Shown piece by piece: positions 51,672 through 60,398 of a stretch of DNA of 64,000 nt. The notes under the pieces were generated by a model. The model worked only from the letters and a program-made list of their open reading frames with translations, was not told where the DNA came from and searched no databases. The DNA is from Streptomyces sp. NBC_01231 (lineage in GTDB: Bacteria > Actinomycetota > Actinomycetes > Streptomycetales > Streptomycetaceae): the NCBI GenBank assembly GCA_035999765.1, contig CP108521.1, positions 6,696,001 through 6,760,000 of the forward strand. Reading direction: 5' to 3'. The translations under genes were made by a program, and so were the position numbers. The stretch's first letter is position 1, and each line of letters starts with the position of its first letter.

Positions 51672-52826
51672 TCAGGGTCGGTGGCCCACTGCCTCCTCGT
51701 AGAGAGCTCTGTTCACGGTTTTCGGCTCGGGGAGTGCGTCGCCCTCCGTCACGCCCTGGGCGCGGTAGGCCGCCTGAAGGCGGTCGGTGGTGCCGGTGCG
51801 GATCTCCCAGTCCATGCGGAGGGGCGGGGTGGAGCGGAGGATCGCCTCGTCCGACTTCAGGAGCTTGGCCAGGTAGGTGACGAAGGTCTCGTTCTTCTTG
51901 TAGTCCGTGGCGAAGTACGTGTTGATCGTGCGGACGTACCCGCGGAGGAGGGCCACCCCCGCGTCCACGTCGTCGTCCAGCAGGCTCGGGCCGTACAGCA
52001 TGCCGCCCAGGGGCTCACCCAGGGGCTGGCCACCGAGGAAGGCGTAGCCCGGTTCGCCGTCGACACGGCGCCAGACCGGGTCGAGGAGCCAGGCCGAGTC
52101 GACGCCTCCGTTCTGCAGGGCCGTGAGCACGTCCGCCGAGCCCAGTTGTTGGTACTGGATGCGGTCGAGGCCGCCGCCATGGGCCTCCAGCGCCTTCTCC
52201 ATCGGATAGGCGATCACCGAACCCTTGCCGATCATCGTGCCCATACGACGCCCCGCCATAGCCACCCGGTCTGGGCTCTCCCCGTCCCCCAGGCGCACCC
52301 ACAGGCCGCTCTTCGATTTCGGGTCGGGGGAGAAGTTCCCCGCCACCCACCTGATGTCGAAGCCACCCCGGACGCCGTTCATGACCGCCGCCTCCGGGGC
52401 CGCCCACAGCGCGTCGATGTCCCCCTTGGCCAGCAGCGGGAGCGCGTCCGGCGTCGGCAGGACCTTCAGCGTGACGTCCAGGCCCTCCTGCTTGAACTCA
52501 CCCTTGTCGATGGCCACTTGGAGTGGGGCCACGTACTCGGCGCTCAAGGTGCCCGTCGCGATCGTCAGCTTCCGGGGCTCTGGTAGTGGTTGTGGGGCGG
52601 GGGCGCCCGGGCGACAACGGGCCGGCTCGCGGGTCGGTGAGCGGTCCGCGGGGTCCGTCCAGGACGTGTCGCCGCAGCCATCCACCGGGCGGACCGTGCG
52701 GGTCGCCAGGTCCGCCTTCGGCTGCGTGCGGTCGGCCGACGGCGAGGAACAGGCCGAAGACGCGAGCAGTACGCCGACGGCGACCACGGCACCGTAGGCG
52801 TGTCCTCTGCTGATGTGTCGCTTCAC
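51672..52826 (-). CDS. ABC transporter substrate-binding lipoprotein, SsuA/NrtA type
   Basis: A 384-residue binding protein of the sulfonate/nitrate/taurine class. Signal peptide with lipobox LASSAC, then a ~45-residue Pro/Arg-rich spacer, then 'LTIATGTLSAEYVAPLQVAIDKGEFKQEGLDV', characteristic of this class. GTG 52826 has GAGGGGA directly upstream and gives a classic signal peptide; ATG 52838, overlapping the permease stop (ATGA), is equally possible. Substrate may be a sulfonate, nitrate or thiamine precursor; no desulfonation genes are adjacent. Confidence 0.88.
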   Translation of the reverse strand: MKRHISRGHAYGAVVAVGVLLASSACSSPSADRTQPKADLATRTVRPVDGCGDTSWTDPADRSPTREPARCRPGAPAPQPLPEPRKLTIATGTLSAEYVAPLQVAIDKGEFKQEGLDVTLKVLPTPDALPLLAKGDIDALWAAPEAAVMNGVRGGFDIRWVAGNFSPDPKSKSGLWVRLGDGESPDRVAMAGRRMGTMIGKGSVIAYPMEKALEAHGGGLDRIQYQQLGSADVLTALQNGGVDSAWLLDPVWRRVDGEPGYAFLGGQPLGEPLGGMLYGPSLLDDDVDAGVALLRGYVRTINTYFATDYKKNETFVTYLAKLLKSDEAILRSTPPLRMDWEIRTGTTDRLQAAYRAQGVTEGDALPEPKTVNRALYEEAVGHRP

Positions 52827-52834
52827 GGGTCCCC

Positions 52835-53695
52835 TCATGACTGCCCCCGTCCTCGGTCCCTCGGTGCCCATGGGGTGAGCAATCTGCCCACCAGCCGGAT
52901 CAGTTCGGAGAAGAGCACACCCAGCGCGGCCACGCAGACGATGCCGACGAACATCACGTCGTTCTGGAACAGCGCGCGGGAGTCGAAGATCAGATGGCCC
53001 AGACCGTTCGTGGCGGCGATCTGTTCCGAGGCGACGATCACCAGGACCGCCACGCCCGCCGCTATCCGGGCGCCCACGAGAACCTGCGGCAACGACGCCG
53101 GCAGCAGGACGTGACGGAACATCTGCCAGGGGGAGGCGCCGAAGACCCGGCCCGCGTCGCGGTGGCCGGCCGGGACCGCGATCACCGCCGACATCGTCGA
53201 AATCCACACGAAGAAGAAGACCGTCGCCGCCACCAGGGCCACCTGGGGGCCCTCGCCCAGGCCGAACATGTTCAGGAAGATCGGGAGCAGGGCGAGCTTC
53301 GGTACGACGTACAGGGCGTCCAGGAGAGGCTCGAGGGCGGATCGGACCAGGGGGAGGGAACCCATCAGCAGGCCGAGCGCGTAGCCCGCCGCCGTGCCGA
53401 TCCCGTAGCCCGCCAGGACGCGCTTGAGTGTCGCCCACACGTCCGGCCACAGGTCACCGGCCATCGCCCGGTCCCAGCCGTCGGAGAGGATCGTCGACGG
53501 GGCCGGGTAGACGCGGTCGTCGATCCAGGCCCGGGTGGCGGCCAGTTGCCAGATGAGGACCAGGAGAAGCGGGACGGCCGCCGCGAGGGACAGTTCCAGG
53601 GCACGGCGGCGGCGGTGGGTGCGTACGGGGTGGAGTTCCCGGGGGCCGGGGCGGCGGACGATGAGCGAGTCCCGGCGCGGAGTGATCGTCGTCAT
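52835..53695 (-). CDS. ABC transporter permease, SsuC type
   Basis: A 286-residue permease with about six membrane segments. The EAA loop reads 'AGRVFGASPWQMFRHVLLPASLPQVLVGAR'. The ATG overlaps the ATPase stop by 4 nt. Part of a three-gene importer. Confidence 0.92.
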   Translation of the reverse strand: MTTITPRRDSLIVRRPGPRELHPVRTHRRRRALELSLAAAVPLLLVLIWQLAATRAWIDDRVYPAPSTILSDGWDRAMAGDLWPDVWATLKRVLAGYGIGTAAGYALGLLMGSLPLVRSALEPLLDALYVVPKLALLPIFLNMFGLGEGPQVALVAATVFFFVWISTMSAVIAVPAGHRDAGRVFGASPWQMFRHVLLPASLPQVLVGARIAAGVAVLVIVASEQIAATNGLGHLIFDSRALFQNDVMFVGIVCVAALGVLFSELIRLVGRLLTPWAPRDRGRGQS

Positions 53696-54459
53696 GCCGG
53701 CACCGCCTCCTTCCGCAGGAGGTCCCACAGCTCGCCCCTGAGGGCCGTGAACTCGGGTGTGGAGCGGATGTCGCCGGTACGCGGACGCGGGAAGGGCGGA
53801 CGGTGCTCGGCGATGATCCGGCCCGGGCGGGCGGACATCACCAGGACGCGGTCGCCGAGGACGATCGCCTCCTCCAGGCTGTGGGTGACGAAGAGGGTGG
53901 TGGTGCGGGTGGTCTGGGTGAGCTCCAGCAGCTCCTCCTGGAGGATCATGCGGAGTTGGGCGTCGAGGGCCGCGAACGGCTCGTCCATGAGGAGAAGTTC
54001 GGGTTCGACCGCGAGCGCGCGGGCGATCGCCACACGCTGACGCATGCCGCCGGAGAGGGTCGCCGGGTAGGCGTGCGCGAAGTCGGCGAGGCCCATGCGG
54101 GTCAGCCACTCGTCGGCGCGTGCGTTCGCCGCGCGGCGTGGGACACGCTGGATGTCGAGGCCGAAGCGGACGTTCGCGCGGACCGTCTTCCAGTCGTAGA
54201 TGCCGTAGTCCTGGAAGATCATGGCGGCCGGGCGGGCGCTGGACGTGCGGATCTCCAGGCGGCCCGTGCTCGGGCGGAGCAGGCCCGCGGCGATCCGCAG
54301 GAGCGTGGACTTGCCGCAGCCGGAGGGGCCGACGAGGCAGACGAACTCGCCGGGGGCGACGGTGACATCGACGGGGCCCAGGGCCTCGACGGCGCGGGGT
54401 GTGCGGCCGAAGGTGCGGGTCAGTTCGGTGGCGTGGAGTTTTGGGTGCGGGTCTCCCAC
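53692..54459 (-). CDS. ABC transporter ATP-binding protein, SsuB type
   Basis: A 255-residue nucleotide-binding subunit. Walker A GPSGCGKST, signature LSGGMRQR, Walker B LLLMDEPFAALD, His switch 'FVTHSLEEA'. GTG start with AAGGAG 6 nt upstream. It is the first gene of the importer operon. Confidence 0.93.
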   Translation of the reverse strand: MGDPHPKLHATELTRTFGRTPRAVEALGPVDVTVAPGEFVCLVGPSGCGKSTLLRIAAGLLRPSTGRLEIRTSSARPAAMIFQDYGIYDWKTVRANVRFGLDIQRVPRRAANARADEWLTRMGLADFAHAYPATLSGGMRQRVAIARALAVEPELLLMDEPFAALDAQLRMILQEELLELTQTTRTTTLFVTHSLEEAIVLGDRVLVMSARPGRIIAEHRPPFPRPRTGDIRSTPEFTALRGELWDLLRKEAVPA

Positions 54460-54558
54460 GATTGCTCCTTGCGGAGTTCGGTACGGGGTGGGGCGTGCCG
54501 CACGACGATATGACGGACCGTCAGATACGGGAAGGGTGCTGAAGGGGGTACGCGGCCG

Positions 54559-54590
54559 AAAGCCCCGGCACCCATGGGGGCCGGGGCTTT
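54559..54590. terminator. Terminator downstream of the fur-family gene
   Basis: AAAGCCCCGGC (54559-54569) pairs with GCCGGGGCTTT (54580-54590), 10-nt loop. A/T ends on both sides suit both strands; mainly serves the Fur-family gene. Confidence 0.75.
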
Positions 54591-54622
54591 CCGAAGAGGG
54601 AGGGCTGTGCCGCCGGGGAGGG

Positions 54623-55039
54623 CTAAGCCGTCGCGCAGTTCGGGCACACGCCTCGGTACGTCACCTCGACGTCCGAGACCGTGAAGCCGAAGCGCTCCGT
54701 GTCGGGGAGGTCGGCCAGCGGGTTGCCGATGGGGTGTACGTCCCGGATGGCGCCGCACTGGCCGCAGACCAGGTGGTGGTGCGGCTGGTGTGCGTTCGGG
54801 TCGTACCGCTTGGCGCGCTTGTCGGTGGCGACCTCGAGCACCTCGCCCAGGGAGACCAGCTCGCCCAGCGTGTTGTAGACGGTCGCCCGGGAGATCTCGG
54901 GCAACTTGACGACAGCCCTGGAGTGGACCTCGTCGGCCGTCAGGTGGACGTGTTCGCCGTCGAGGACCTCGGCCACGACGCGCCGCTGCGCGGTCATCCG
55001 CCATCCGCGTCCGCGCAGCCGTTCCAGAAGGTCACTCAT
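54623..55039 (-). CDS. Fur-family (PerR/CatR-like) metalloregulator
   Basis: A 138-residue repressor. Winged helix 'RMTAQRRVVAEVL' and 'EISRATVYNTLGEL'; regulatory metal site in 'HQPHHHLVCGQCG'; second zinc pair CPNC at the C-terminus. The C-terminal Cys pairs and His-rich loop fit the peroxide- or iron-sensing groups; which cannot be decided. A -10-like TAGGCT ends 7 nt before the ATG (55052-55047), and an A/T-rich stretch lies ~50 nt upstream, a possible operator. Confidence 0.9.
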   Translation of the reverse strand: MSDLLERLRGRGWRMTAQRRVVAEVLDGEHVHLTADEVHSRAVVKLPEISRATVYNTLGELVSLGEVLEVATDKRAKRYDPNAHQPHHHLVCGQCGAIRDVHPIGNPLADLPDTERFGFTVSDVEVTYRGVCPNCATA

Positions 55040-55091
55040 ACGGCACAGCCTAACAGCAGGGTGGACCAGATTCCGAATGAGTGTGACTTTG

Positions 55092-55120
55092 GAGTAATAT
55101 TTGACTTAGACATTGTCCAT
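55092..55120. promoter_or_regulatory. A/T-rich candidate operator upstream of the fur-family gene
   Basis: The stretch contains TAATATTTGACTTAGACATT followed by GTCCAT and stands out in GC-rich surroundings. GAC and GTC form an inverted 3-9-3 arrangement. Fur-type boxes are A/T-rich inverted repeats; the match here is imperfect. Confidence 0.4.
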
Positions 55121-55162
55121 TCTGAGATCGAGACCGCAGATGCCGGACTACCTGCGGTGGGC

Positions 55163-55199
55163 GGACGGACCGGGCTCTCCAGGAGAGGCCGGTCCGTCC
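55163..55199 (-). terminator. Terminator after the CBS-domain gene
   Basis: GGACGGACCGG (55163-55173) pairs perfectly with CCGGTCCGTCC (55189-55199), 15-nt loop, 7 nt beyond the stop codon. Confidence 0.65.
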
Positions 55200-55205
55200 G
55201 TGCGG

Positions 55206-55598
55206 TCAGGCCGGGGCGTGCTGCCGGGTCGGAGCCCAGCAGCGGATGATGTCGCGCACCGAGACGATGCCGACGGGCTCGTCGCGGTCGAGGACGATCA
55301 GGTGCCGGAAGCCGCCGTGCGCCATGGCGCGGGCCGCCTCCTCCAGGGTCCAGGCCGGGGCGGCGAAGACGACGTCGGTGGTGGTGTGGGAGTGGACGTG
55401 CTCCGTGTCCGGGCTCTGGCCGAGCCCCACGGAGTTGAGGACGTCGCGTTCGGTCAGGATGCCGATGCCGCCGGCGTCGGGATCGAGGACGATCGCGGCG
55501 CCGACGCGGCGGGCGGACATCAGGGCGGCCGCTCTGCGGAGGGTGTGGGCGGGGCCGATGGTGAGAACCACCGTGCTCATGGCGTCGCGGACCAGCAT
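55206..55598 (-). CDS. Two-CBS-domain protein
   Basis: A 130-residue protein made of two CBS motifs ('GIGILTERDVL' and 'PVGIVSVRDII'), which usually bind adenosyl ligands and signal energy state. AAGGAGGTGA lies 12 nt before the ATG, a rather long spacing. No partner enzyme is fused or obviously coupled. Confidence 0.88.
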   Translation of the reverse strand: MLVRDAMSTVVLTIGPAHTLRRAAALMSARRVGAAIVLDPDAGGIGILTERDVLNSVGLGQSPDTEHVHSHTTTDVVFAAPAWTLEEAARAMAHGGFRHLIVLDRDEPVGIVSVRDIIRCWAPTRQHAPA

Positions 55599-55700
55599 GG
55601 GTTCCGAGTCACCTCCTTGAACCGCCGGGTTTGTTCAGCGGTTCACAAGTTCACAAATGAGGGTGCTCTCAGAGTGGCAGGTAAAGCGGAGGTCAACAAG

Positions 55701-55733
55701 AGGGCGCGCGCGGCCAATTGAGGGCGCGCGCGC
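55701..55733. repeat. Alternating GC repeat / hairpin
   Basis: AGGGCGCGCGCG occurs at 55701 and 55721; the GCGCGCGC parts can also pair with each other around a 12-nt loop. It lies downstream of hisN on the minus strand and may act as its terminator. Confidence 0.45.
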
Positions 55734-55788
55734 TCATCTGCGCCTGGCGTGGGCGCCCTTTGCTTCTCGCCGGTAGCTCCGCCGTCGG

Positions 55789-56589
55789 TCAGTAGCGCTC
55801 GTTGAGGTAACCCAGGAACTCGTCGTGCAGCAGCCCGTTGGAGGCCGCCGCGTTGCCGCTGTGCGGGCCCGGGTGGCCGTCGAGACCGGTGAACGTGCCG
55901 CCGGCCTCCGTCACGATGATCGCGTTCGCGGCCATGTCCCAGAGGGAGAGCTCCGGTTCGGCGCAGAGGTCCACCGAGCCCTCGGCGACCATCATGTAGG
56001 GCCAGAAGTCGCCGTACGCGCGCGTGCGCCACACCTCGCGGGTCAGGTCCAGGAACCCGCCCAGGCGGCCCTGGTCCTCCCAGCCGGTGAGCGAGGAGTA
56101 CGCGAAGGAGGCGTCGGAGAGCTTCGACACACGGGAGACGCGCAGCCGGGAGGCGGAGGAGAGGCTGCGGCCGGAGAAGGCGCCGTGCCCCTTCGCGGCC
56201 CACCAACGGCGGCCGAGGGCGGGAGCGGAGACCACGCCCACGACGGGCTGGAAACCGCCTTCCGCCGCCTCCATCAGGGAGATGAGGGTGGCCCAGACGG
56301 GCACCCCCCGTACGTAGTTCTTCGTGCCGTCGATCGGATCGATGACCCAGCGGCGGGGGCCCGTGCCCTCGATGCCGTACTCCTCGCCGAGGACCGCGTC
56401 GCGTGGCCGGGCGCGTTGGAGGTGGCCGCGGATGAGTTCCTCCGCGGACTTGTCCGCTTCGCTGACCGGGGTCATGTCCGGCTTCGTCTCGACCTTGAGG
56501 TCGAGGGCCTTGAAGCGGTCCATGGTTGCCGCGTCCGCCGCATCCGCGAGGACGTGGGCGAGGCGGAGGTCATCGTGGTAATCGGGCAT
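55789..56589 (-). CDS. hisN: Histidinol-phosphatase, inositol-monophosphatase family
   Basis: A 266-residue metal-dependent phosphatase. 'LGEEYG', 'WVIDPIDGTKNYVRG' and 'PELSLWDMAA' carry the metal-binding acidic residues of the inositol-monophosphatase family. The S. coelicolor protein of this neighbourhood was shown to be the histidinol-phosphate phosphatase, so hisN is the likely identity. TACCGT ends 7 nt before the ATG, a leaderless arrangement. No other his genes are near. Confidence 0.88.
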   Translation of the reverse strand: MPDYHDDLRLAHVLADAADAATMDRFKALDLKVETKPDMTPVSEADKSAEELIRGHLQRARPRDAVLGEEYGIEGTGPRRWVIDPIDGTKNYVRGVPVWATLISLMEAAEGGFQPVVGVVSAPALGRRWWAAKGHGAFSGRSLSSASRLRVSRVSKLSDASFAYSSLTGWEDQGRLGGFLDLTREVWRTRAYGDFWPYMMVAEGSVDLCAEPELSLWDMAANAIIVTEAGGTFTGLDGHPGPHSGNAAASNGLLHDEFLGYLNERY

Positions 56590-56596
56590 GTAGGGA

Positions 56597-56602
56597 ACGG
56601 TA
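56597..56602 (-). promoter_or_regulatory. Leaderless-type -10 box for hisN
   Basis: On the minus strand TACCGT ends 7 nt before the ATG at 56589. Confidence 0.4.
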
Positions 56603-56767
56603 TCTGCCCAGGTGGGTACCGGCTACAGGGGGCCTTCGTGGTCGGGGTGCCCGGGACGGCAGCTTGTGCGCGCCGACCGTGCGCCTCCGCACGCCCTCGC
56701 GAACCCTTGACAGTGACTCTGTGCGCGTCAAATCTGGGCGCAGAGCCGATCGCCCCGGGAGGCGACG

Positions 56768-57376
56768 ATGCCTGCAGCGCGGGAAACCTTGCTGGATGCC
56801 GCTCACACGGCGCTGGCGCGCCGGCCGTGGTCCGCGGTGCGGATGGTGGACGTGGCCGCGGCGGCCGGAGTGTCCCGGCAGACCCTGTACAACGAGTTCG
56901 GCAGCAAGGAAGGCCTGGCTCGCGCGCTCGTCCGTCGAGAGGCGGACGGGTATCTCACGGGAGTCGAGCGGGCGCTGACCGGGCACGGCGACGTCCTGGA
57001 GCGGCTGACCGCGACCGCCGAGTGGACGGCCTCCACCGCCCGGGAGAACGCGCTCGTACGGGCCATGCTCACCGGCTGCTGGAGCGAGCGGCTGCCCTCC
57101 CCGACGTTGACGGCCGTGCGGTCCTCCTCGGCCATACCGGCGCAGCGCCGGGCGGACGGCCCGCTGCCCTCACCCGGCGACTTCGTGGCCCTCGTCCGTG
57201 ACCGGGCCGTCACCGTGCTCGCCGGGCCTCACACGCCCAAGTCGCAGTCCGCCGATCTGGCCCGCTCCTGCGAACTCGTCGTCCGGCTCGCGCTGTCCTG
57301 TGCGGCCGCGCCGCCCGGCGAGGGTGGAGTGGCGGGCCTCGTACGGAGCGCGCTGCCACGCCAGTTGACGCCGTAG
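56768..57376 (+). CDS. TetR-family transcriptional regulator
   Basis: A 202-residue regulator. The N-terminal helix-turn-helix is 'MVDVAAAAGVSRQTLYNEFGSKEGLARAL'; the ligand-binding half has no recognisable specificity. GGGAGG precedes the ATG by 6 nt. It converges on the small exporter gene, which it may or may not control; no operator could be picked out. Confidence 0.92.
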   Translation: MPAARETLLDAAHTALARRPWSAVRMVDVAAAAGVSRQTLYNEFGSKEGLARALVRREADGYLTGVERALTGHGDVLERLTATAEWTASTARENALVRAMLTGCWSERLPSPTLTAVRSSSAIPAQRRADGPLPSPGDFVALVRDRAVTVLAGPHTPKSQSADLARSCELVVRLALSCAAAPPGEGGVAGLVRSALPRQLTP

Positions 57377-57487
57377 TGCCCGGGCCCGGCCGAGCCGGAA
57401 TGTCTCAGCGGGGTGGTTGTCGGCGCAGCAACCGTCTCAGCGCAGCGCCCGTCCAAGCACGGCGGCGCTTTCGGTGCGGCGGAGCTC

Positions 57488-57811
57488 TCAGTGCGCCGAT
57501 CCCGACAGCTGCAGTCCGATCACGCCGATGATCACCAGGCTGATCGAGACGATCTTCAGAACCGACACCAGGTCGCCGAGAAATATCATCCCGTAGATCG
57601 CCGTGCCCGCCGCGCCGATGCCCGTCCACACGGCGTAGGCCGGGCCCACGTCGAGCTTCCTCAGGGCCAGGGTCAGCAGACCGAAGCTGCCGAGTGCGAA
57701 GACGCAGAACGCGATCGTCGGCCAGAGTCTGGTGAAGCCGTGCGACAGCTTCAGACAGACGGCGAAACCGGTCTCCAGGAACCCGGCCACGATGACCAGC
57801 AGCCACGCCAT
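57488..57811 (-). CDS. SMR-family exporter, SugE/Gdx-like
   Basis: A 107-residue four-helix small multidrug-resistance protein. Membrane-embedded Glu13 and the 'KLSHGFTRLWP' stretch are typical of the SugE (Gdx) branch, which exports guanidinium rather than bulky drugs. GGGAGGA lies 7 nt before the ATG. It is present as a single gene, fitting a homodimer. I saw no convincing guanidine riboswitch upstream. Confidence 0.88.
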   Translation of the reverse strand: MAWLLVIVAGFLETGFAVCLKLSHGFTRLWPTIAFCVFALGSFGLLTLALRKLDVGPAYAVWTGIGAAGTAIYGMIFLGDLVSVLKIVSISLVIIGVIGLQLSGSAH

Positions 57812-57940
57812 GTGCTGTCCTCCCGTTGGGCCACGTGCCACAGCGTCGGTGACCGCTTCGTCTGGCTCTGGTCAGGCTTGGATCCGGCTCGGTGCGATTA
57901 TGCCCTTACCGGCGCTGGGGGAAGACAAACAACGCGGAGG

Positions 57941-58951
57941 TCAGTCGCCGTCCGTGCGTTCCCTCGTGGACAGCAGCCGGCGCAGTGAGTACAGGCGGGC
58001 CGGGTCCGCGTGGCCGTCGGCCACCCACTGGTCCAGCGCGCAGTCCGGCTCGTCGTGACTGCACGCGCGCGGGCAGCCCTCGGTGCCCGGCTCCAGGTCG
58101 GGGAAGGCGTTGATCACCCGGGACGGGTCCACGTGGTGCAGGCCGAACGACCGCAGGCCCGGGGTGTCGATCACCCAGCCGTCGTCGTCCCCCAGCGGCA
58201 GCGCGAGCGCCGAGGTGGTGGTGTGACGGCCGCGCCCCGTCACCGCGTTCACATGGCCGGTGAGGCGGCGGCGGTCCTCCGGGACCAGCGCGTTCACCAG
58301 GGTCGTCTTGCCCACACCCGAGTGCCCGATGAACGCCGTGATCCTGCCGTCGAGTTCCTCGCGCACCCGGTGCACCGCTTTGCCGTTCTCCAGTTCCTCG
58401 CGGCTGGTGACGACGTAGGGGATGTCGAGGTCGCCGTACAGCTCCAGGAGTGTGTCCGGCGGCACCAGGTCCGACTTCGTCATCACCAGCAACGGCTCCA
58501 GACCGGCGTCGAACGCGGCCACCAGGCAGCGGTCGATGAGGCGCGGGCGGGGCTCCGGGTCGGCCAGCGCCGTGACGATGGCCAGTTGGTCGGCGTTGGC
58601 GACGACCACCCGCTCGTAGGGGTCGTCGTCGTCGGCCGTGCGCCGCAGCACCGATGTGCGCTCCTCGATGCGGACGATGCGCGCGAGGGTGTCCTTCTTG
58701 CCGGTCAGGTCACCGATGATGGCGACCCGGTCGCCGACCACCGCGGCCTTGCGGCCCAGTTCGCGGGCCTTCATCGCCATGACGATCCGGCCGTCGACGA
58801 GGCAGGTCAGCCGGCCGCGGTCGACGGTGAGGACCATGCCCTCGACGGCGTCCTCGTGCTTGGGCCGGATATGCGTCCGGGGACGGTTGCCCTTGCGGTT
58901 CGGGCGGGAGCGGATGTCGTCCTCGTCGGTGTGCTTGCCGTAGCGACGCAT
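57941..58951 (-). CDS. rsgA: Ribosome small-subunit-dependent GTPase RsgA
   Basis: A 336-residue circularly permuted GTPase of 30S maturation. N-terminal OB fold after a basic tail, then G4 MTKSD, then P-loop GHSGVGKTT, then G3 DTPG, the permuted order. C-terminal zinc knuckle 'CPRACSHDEPDC'. Starts 9 nt after the aroA stop, so they form an operon. Confidence 0.95.
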   Translation of the reverse strand: MRRYGKHTDEDDIRSRPNRKGNRPRTHIRPKHEDAVEGMVLTVDRGRLTCLVDGRIVMAMKARELGRKAAVVGDRVAIIGDLTGKKDTLARIVRIEERTSVLRRTADDDDPYERVVVANADQLAIVTALADPEPRPRLIDRCLVAAFDAGLEPLLVMTKSDLVPPDTLLELYGDLDIPYVVTSREELENGKAVHRVREELDGRITAFIGHSGVGKTTLVNALVPEDRRRLTGHVNAVTGRGRHTTTSALALPLGDDDGWVIDTPGLRSFGLHHVDPSRVINAFPDLEPGTEGCPRACSHDEPDCALDQWVADGHADPARLYSLRRLLSTRERTDGD

Positions 58952-58960
58952 GCGAAGCCC

Positions 58961-60277
58961 CTATGCCTCGAGCATCCCGGACCACAGGTCGGGGAAGTCC
59001 GGCAGCGTCTTCGCCGTCGTCGCCACGTTCTCGATCCGCACCCCCTCGACCGCCAGGCCGATGATCGCGCCGGCCGTCGCCATGCGGTGGTCCTCGTACG
59101 TGTGGAATGTGCCGCCGTGCAGCGGGCGCGGGCGGATGTGCAGTCCGTCGGCGGTCTCGGTGACGTCACCGCCGAGTTCGTTGATCTCCTTGGTGAGCGC
59201 GGCCAGCCGGTCCGTCTCGTGCAGACGGAGATGGGCCACGCCCCGGAGGGTGGAGGGGGAGTCCGCGAGGGCCGCGACCGCCGCGATGCCCGGGGTCAGC
59301 TCGCCGACCTCGCCCAGGTCGACGTCGATGCCGTGGACAGCACCCGATCCGGTGAACTCCAGCCCGTACTCGGTCAGTTCGCAGGTACCGCCCATTTCGG
59401 TGAAGATCTCACGCAGCCGGTCGCCGGGCTGGGTGGTGCGGGCGGGCCAGTCCGGGACCACGACCTTGCCGCCGGTCACCAGGGCCGCCGCCAGGAACGG
59501 CTGGGCGTTGGAGAGGTCCGGCTCGATGGTCAGGTCACGGCCGAGCAGGGCGCCCGGGGTGACCCGCCAGACGTTCGGCTCGCCGCCCGACTCCGGGGTG
59601 TCCACCTGGGCGCCGACCGCGCGCAGCATGTCGACGGTCATCCGGATGTGCGGCATGGAGGGCAGCGTGGAACCGGTGTGGCGGACCTCCACACCCTGGT
59701 TGAAGCGCGGGGCGGACAGCAGGAGGGCGCTCACGAACTGCGACGACGAGGACGCGTCGATCTCCACCGGGCCGCCGTCCAGAGCGCCCCCGCCGTGCAC
59801 CGTCAGCGGCAACGCTCCGCGGCCGTCGTCGTCGATACGGGCACCGAGGACCCGCAGCGCGTCGATCACGCCGTGCAGGGGACGTTCGTACGACCTCGGG
59901 TCGCCGTCGAAGTGGATGGGGCCGTCGGCGAGCGTCGCGATCGGCGGCAGGAAGCGCATCACCGTGCCGGCGTTGCCGACGTCGACGGTGGCCGGGCCGA
60001 ACAGTCCGGCCGGCAGCACACGCCAGGTCTCACCGGTGCCGTCGGGGCCGACGCCCTCCTCGATGCCGACGCCCATGGTGCGCAGCGCACCGGCCATCAG
60101 CAGGGTGTCGCGGGAGCGGAGGGGGCGGCGCAGCCAGCCCGGTTCGGAGGCCAGGGCCGCGAGCACCAGGGCGCGGTTGGTGACCGACTTGGACCCGGGC
60201 ACGTGGACCGTTGCGTCGACGGCGCCGCTCGCGTGCGGGGCGGGCCAGAGGGCGGTGTCTGCGGGGTTCGGGGCCAT
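58961..60277 (-). CDS. aroA: EPSP synthase (3-phosphoshikimate 1-carboxyvinyltransferase)
   Basis: A 438-residue enzyme of the shikimate pathway. '[11 protein letters not shown]' (substrate lysine and serine), '[12 protein letters not shown]', '[17 protein letters not shown]', and '[16 protein letters not shown]' are family signatures. The ATG is preceded by TATAGAGT, with TAGAGT ending 6 nt before it, so the message may be leaderless. Confidence 0.96.
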   Translation of the reverse strand: MAPNPADTALWPAPHASGAVDATVHVPGSKSVTNRALVLAALASEPGWLRRPLRSRDTLLMAGALRTMGVGIEEGVGPDGTGETWRVLPAGLFGPATVDVGNAGTVMRFLPPIATLADGPIHFDGDPRSYERPLHGVIDALRVLGARIDDDGRGALPLTVHGGGALDGGPVEIDASSSSQFVSALLLSAPRFNQGVEVRHTGSTLPSMPHIRMTVDMLRAVGAQVDTPESGGEPNVWRVTPGALLGRDLTIEPDLSNAQPFLAAALVTGGKVVVPDWPARTTQPGDRLREIFTEMGGTCELTEYGLEFTGSGAVHGIDVDLGEVGELTPGIAAVAALADSPSTLRGVAHLRLHETDRLAALTKEINELGGDVTETADGLHIRPRPLHGGTFHTYEDHRMATAGAIIGLAVEGVRIENVATTAKTLPDFPDLWSGMLEA

Positions 60278-60283
60278 GGGGCC

Positions 60284-60291
60284 ACTCTATA
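60284..60291 (-). promoter_or_regulatory. -10 box of aroA
   Basis: TATAGAGT on the minus strand; either TATAGA (8 nt) or TAGAGT (6 nt) would place the start of transcription at the ATG. Confidence 0.45.
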
Positions 60292-60300
60292 AGGAGGCGG

Positions 60301-60385
60301 TGAGTCGAGTGCGGGAGCGTTGTGGCTGGTCGCACCCGCGGGACGGAGCCGCATCGGGCACCGCCCCGCGCCCCTGTCCCGCCCC
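60301..60385. repeat. Dispersed Streptomyces intergenic element (partial)
   Basis: The run with GTGGCTGGTCGCACCCGCG, GGAGCCGCAT and CCCCGCGCCCCT resembles a family of intergenic repeats seen in many streptomycetes. Recognition is from memory. Confidence 0.4.
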
Positions 60386-60398
60386 GTCGGATGCCGCG

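Noticed and set aside
55055..55075. SigR promoter for the Fur-family gene
   Set aside because: GGAAT and GTT are present on the minus strand but only 15 nt apart, outside the tolerated spacing.
57812..57940. Guanidine riboswitch before the SugE-like gene
   Set aside because: Read on the minus strand, I could not find the conserved core of any ykkC class; only GC-rich sequence and a ribosome site.
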